Source of the DNA: Ferroplasma sp.
GTDB taxonomy: Archaea; Thermoplasmatota; Thermoplasmata; Thermoplasmatales; Thermoplasmataceae
Direction of reading: 5' to 3'
DNA length: 64,000 nucleotides
Assembly (NCBI RefSeq): GCF_031200575.1
Contig: NZ_CP133597.1
Coordinates: 558,001 to 622,000, forward strand
Shown here one piece after another: positions 62,653-64,000 of the stretch; position 1 is the stretch's first letter; each line of letters begins with the position of its first letter. The notes beneath the pieces were generated by a model that saw only the letters and a program-made list of their open reading frames with translations, was not told the DNA's origin and did not search any database. The position numbers and the translations under genes are program-made.

Positions 62653-63861
62653 ATGGTTGGATCTATTGGCAAAACTGCAAGCAGGCATCTACCTGCAGTT
62701 ATCCAGAGCATGTTTATCATTGCACTGGGGAATTTTATAGATTCGTCATACGCACCACTTGCACCGTTTATCAAGAATTATTATATTCTGACGGCAACAC
62801 AGGTAGGCCTTATAACAAGCATACTTTTCATAGGCTCCTCCAGTGTTGCTGTATTTACAGGATTTCTGGTGGACAGGATAGGCCATCATAATGCCATGAA
62901 ATTATCCTTTGGGATAATGGCTATAGGGTCAACTGTCCTTTTCGGCTCAAGGGATTATGCTACTCTCCTGGCCGGGTTTTATTTCATAGGCTTCGGCTAT
63001 GGCATGCTCACTCCTGCAACCAATAGCCAGATAATGGAAGAATATTATCCAGAGCATCTTACCAGAATGGGGGTGAAACAGGCAGGTGTTCCAATGGGTG
63101 CCGCACTGGCAGCAATAATGCTCCCTCCTGTGGTTATTAAGGTAGGAATACCACATGTTTATCTCCTAATCATAACCATGGCAGCAATCTTGCTTATCAT
63201 ACTCCCCCTGAGAAATCCAGTGAATAAAGACAGATTCCAGCTTGGAAAATATATAAAAGAAATGTTTGAAACTGTAAAGGACAAATATCTACTTTTGATA
63301 GGTTTTTCAGCGCTTTTCATGTCGTGGTCACAGCAATCTGTCATGACGTACTATGTACTTTACTTTAGAAATATCAAATTTGGAACCCTCATTGCAGAAT
63401 CATTTCTTTACTCCGTTCTCATCAGTGCCATATTCGGTAGAATCCTGTGGACGAGGCTGGGAAATAGGTTGTTTGGTCAGAACCACATAAAAACATTCTC
63501 ACTTATTATGGTTTTCGCTGCCGCAGTAATTATTCTGCTTCCCAGATTCTCATCTGATATTTTCACTGCTTACATATTCTCTATTTTTGTAGGTATCACT
63601 GCAATTTCCTGGAATGGTGTATTTGTTTCAATGACCTCAGAAATTGCACCCACAGGAAAGGTTGGAATGTACAGTGGGATGGGAATACTGCTGATTAGCT
63701 CTGGAACGATACTGGGAACACCTATTTCAGGGATGATAATAGACCATTTCCATTCATATAATTTGATGTGGATGATTATGGGAGTTACTGTAATGGTAGT
63801 TGGCATAGTGCTGTTTATTATATCCAATAAAATGAAAATAACCTCTAAAAGATCAACGTGA
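62653..63861 (+). CDS. MFS transporter
   Basis: The 402-residue protein has about 12 helices, the loop 2-3 motif as GFLVDRIGHHNAMKLS and helix 4-5 YGMLTPATNSQIMEEYYP, a pattern of sugar-phosphate/anion MFS proteins. It follows the glycogen operon with its own promoter (TTTAATATTTAAAAC about 15-30 bases upstream), so a link to sugar import is only suggestive. It is not a close paralog of the tandem pair at 8-10 kb. Confidence 0.85.
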   Translation: MVGSIGKTASRHLPAVIQSMFIIALGNFIDSSYAPLAPFIKNYYILTATQVGLITSILFIGSSSVAVFTGFLVDRIGHHNAMKLSFGIMAIGSTVLFGSRDYATLLAGFYFIGFGYGMLTPATNSQIMEEYYPEHLTRMGVKQAGVPMGAALAAIMLPPVVIKVGIPHVYLLIITMAAILLIILPLRNPVNKDRFQLGKYIKEMFETVKDKYLLLIGFSALFMSWSQQSVMTYYVLYFRNIKFGTLIAESFLYSVLISAIFGRILWTRLGNRLFGQNHIKTFSLIMVFAAAVIILLPRFSSDIFTAYIFSIFVGITAISWNGVFVSMTSEIAPTGKVGMYSGMGILLISSGTILGTPISGMIIDHFHSYNLMWMIMGVTVMVVGIVLFIISNKMKITSKRST

Positions 63862-63897
63862 ATACCAATAAAAAAACAATATAACGGGATGATAAGA

Positions 63898-63982
63898 TGC
63901 GGAGAGTGGGATTTGAACCCACGAATCCCTGCGGAAATGGACCCTGAATCCATCGCCTTTGTCCTAGCTCGGCAATCTCCGC
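63898..63982 (-). tRNA. tRNA-Leu (CAG)
   Basis: On the minus strand acceptor GCGGAGA pairs with TCTCCGC, the D-arm has TAGGAC, the anticodon stem ATGGA/TCCAT carries loop TT-CAG-GG (Leu), a long variable arm reads TTCCGCAGGGATTC, and the T-arm is GTGGG-TTCAAAT-CCCAC. Length 85 nt with the discriminator A at 63898; no intron and no encoded CCA. The class II variable arm agrees with leucine. Confidence 0.93.
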
Positions 63983-64000
63983 TTTCTAAAGTCCACAGTT

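Overview
The window is a compact, AT-rich archaeal chromosome segment, most likely from an acidophilic member of the Thermoplasmatales (Thermoplasma/Picrophilus/Ferroplasma/Acidiplasma/Cuniculiplasma group). The lineage clues are a tricorn-interacting-factor-type M1 aminopeptidase, a zinc glucose dehydrogenase that I recall as very close to the Thermoplasma acidophilum enzyme, a Trm56 tRNA methyltransferase fused to an HD domain, archaeal LonB, Orc1/Cdc6, ribosomal protein L40e, diphthine synthase, archaeal FBP aldolase/phosphatase and an intron-containing tRNA-Trp. The exact genus cannot be fixed from the sequence alone. Genes that head a transcription unit usually have a TATA-like element about 22-28 nt before the start codon, implying leaderless mRNAs. 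Shine-Dalgarno-like sequences appear mainly at internal genes of operons.

Layout. 1-3770: the end of an amino-acid permease, then transaldolase and split transketolase on the minus strand. 3964-8121: gamma-carbonic-anhydrase-like protein, CobS, two small conserved proteins, Trm56-HD, and a SufR-like regulator with a perfect palindrome facing a 63-codon ORF. 8125-11123: two tandem MFS transporters, a gene-poor stretch and intron-containing tRNA-Trp. 11246-18843: LutAB-like proteins, a VapBC locus with a damaged vapC start, glucose dehydrogenase, a type I phosphodiesterase and the aminopeptidase. 18919-26995: small proteins, LipB, pirin, an ABC exporter, GH1 glycosidase, TenA and FolC. 27079-34563: Orc1/Cdc6 with two followers, PurQ/L40e, FBP aldolase/phosphatase, flavoprotein, coiled-coil protein. 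33802-37672: a tight cobalamin cluster (CobA-HemD-like, CbiET, CbiL, CbiF). 37814-41847: SQR-like flavoprotein, DUF1641 protein, VWA/MoxR pair. 41899-49898: MscS, SerRS, DphB, enolase, LonB, Cgi121, PfkB kinase. 50049-55783: a six-gene surface-protein/MoxR/DUF58 operon. 55985-63861: rhodanese, GH15 glucoamylase, debranching enzyme, GT4 glycogen synthase, GH57 amylase, MFS transporter. 63898-63982: tRNA-Leu(CAG).

How the genes work together. Carbon flow is well represented: glycogen breakdown and synthesis (GH15, debranching enzyme, GT4, GH57), glucose oxidation (Gdh), gluconeogenesis (FBPA/P, enolase), the non-oxidative pentose pathway (transketolase, transaldolase) and lactate-type oxidation (LutAB). 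Cobalamin synthesis is present in part (uro'gen III methylation through CbiF, plus CobS far away). tRNA/translation functions (Trm56, Cgi121, SerRS, DphB, L40e, two tRNAs) are scattered between them.

The points most worth following are: the 50-56 kb operon, which looks like a TgpA/MoxR/DUF58 module broken into pieces and lacking its transglutaminase core; the tRNA-Trp intron, whose two box C/D guides match positions 34 and 39 across both splice junctions; the SufR-like regulator with a 25-bp palindrome; the non-canonical start of cbiF; and several non-coding stretches with hairpins or possible mobile-element debris. No rRNA, CRISPR array or intact insertion sequence was seen.
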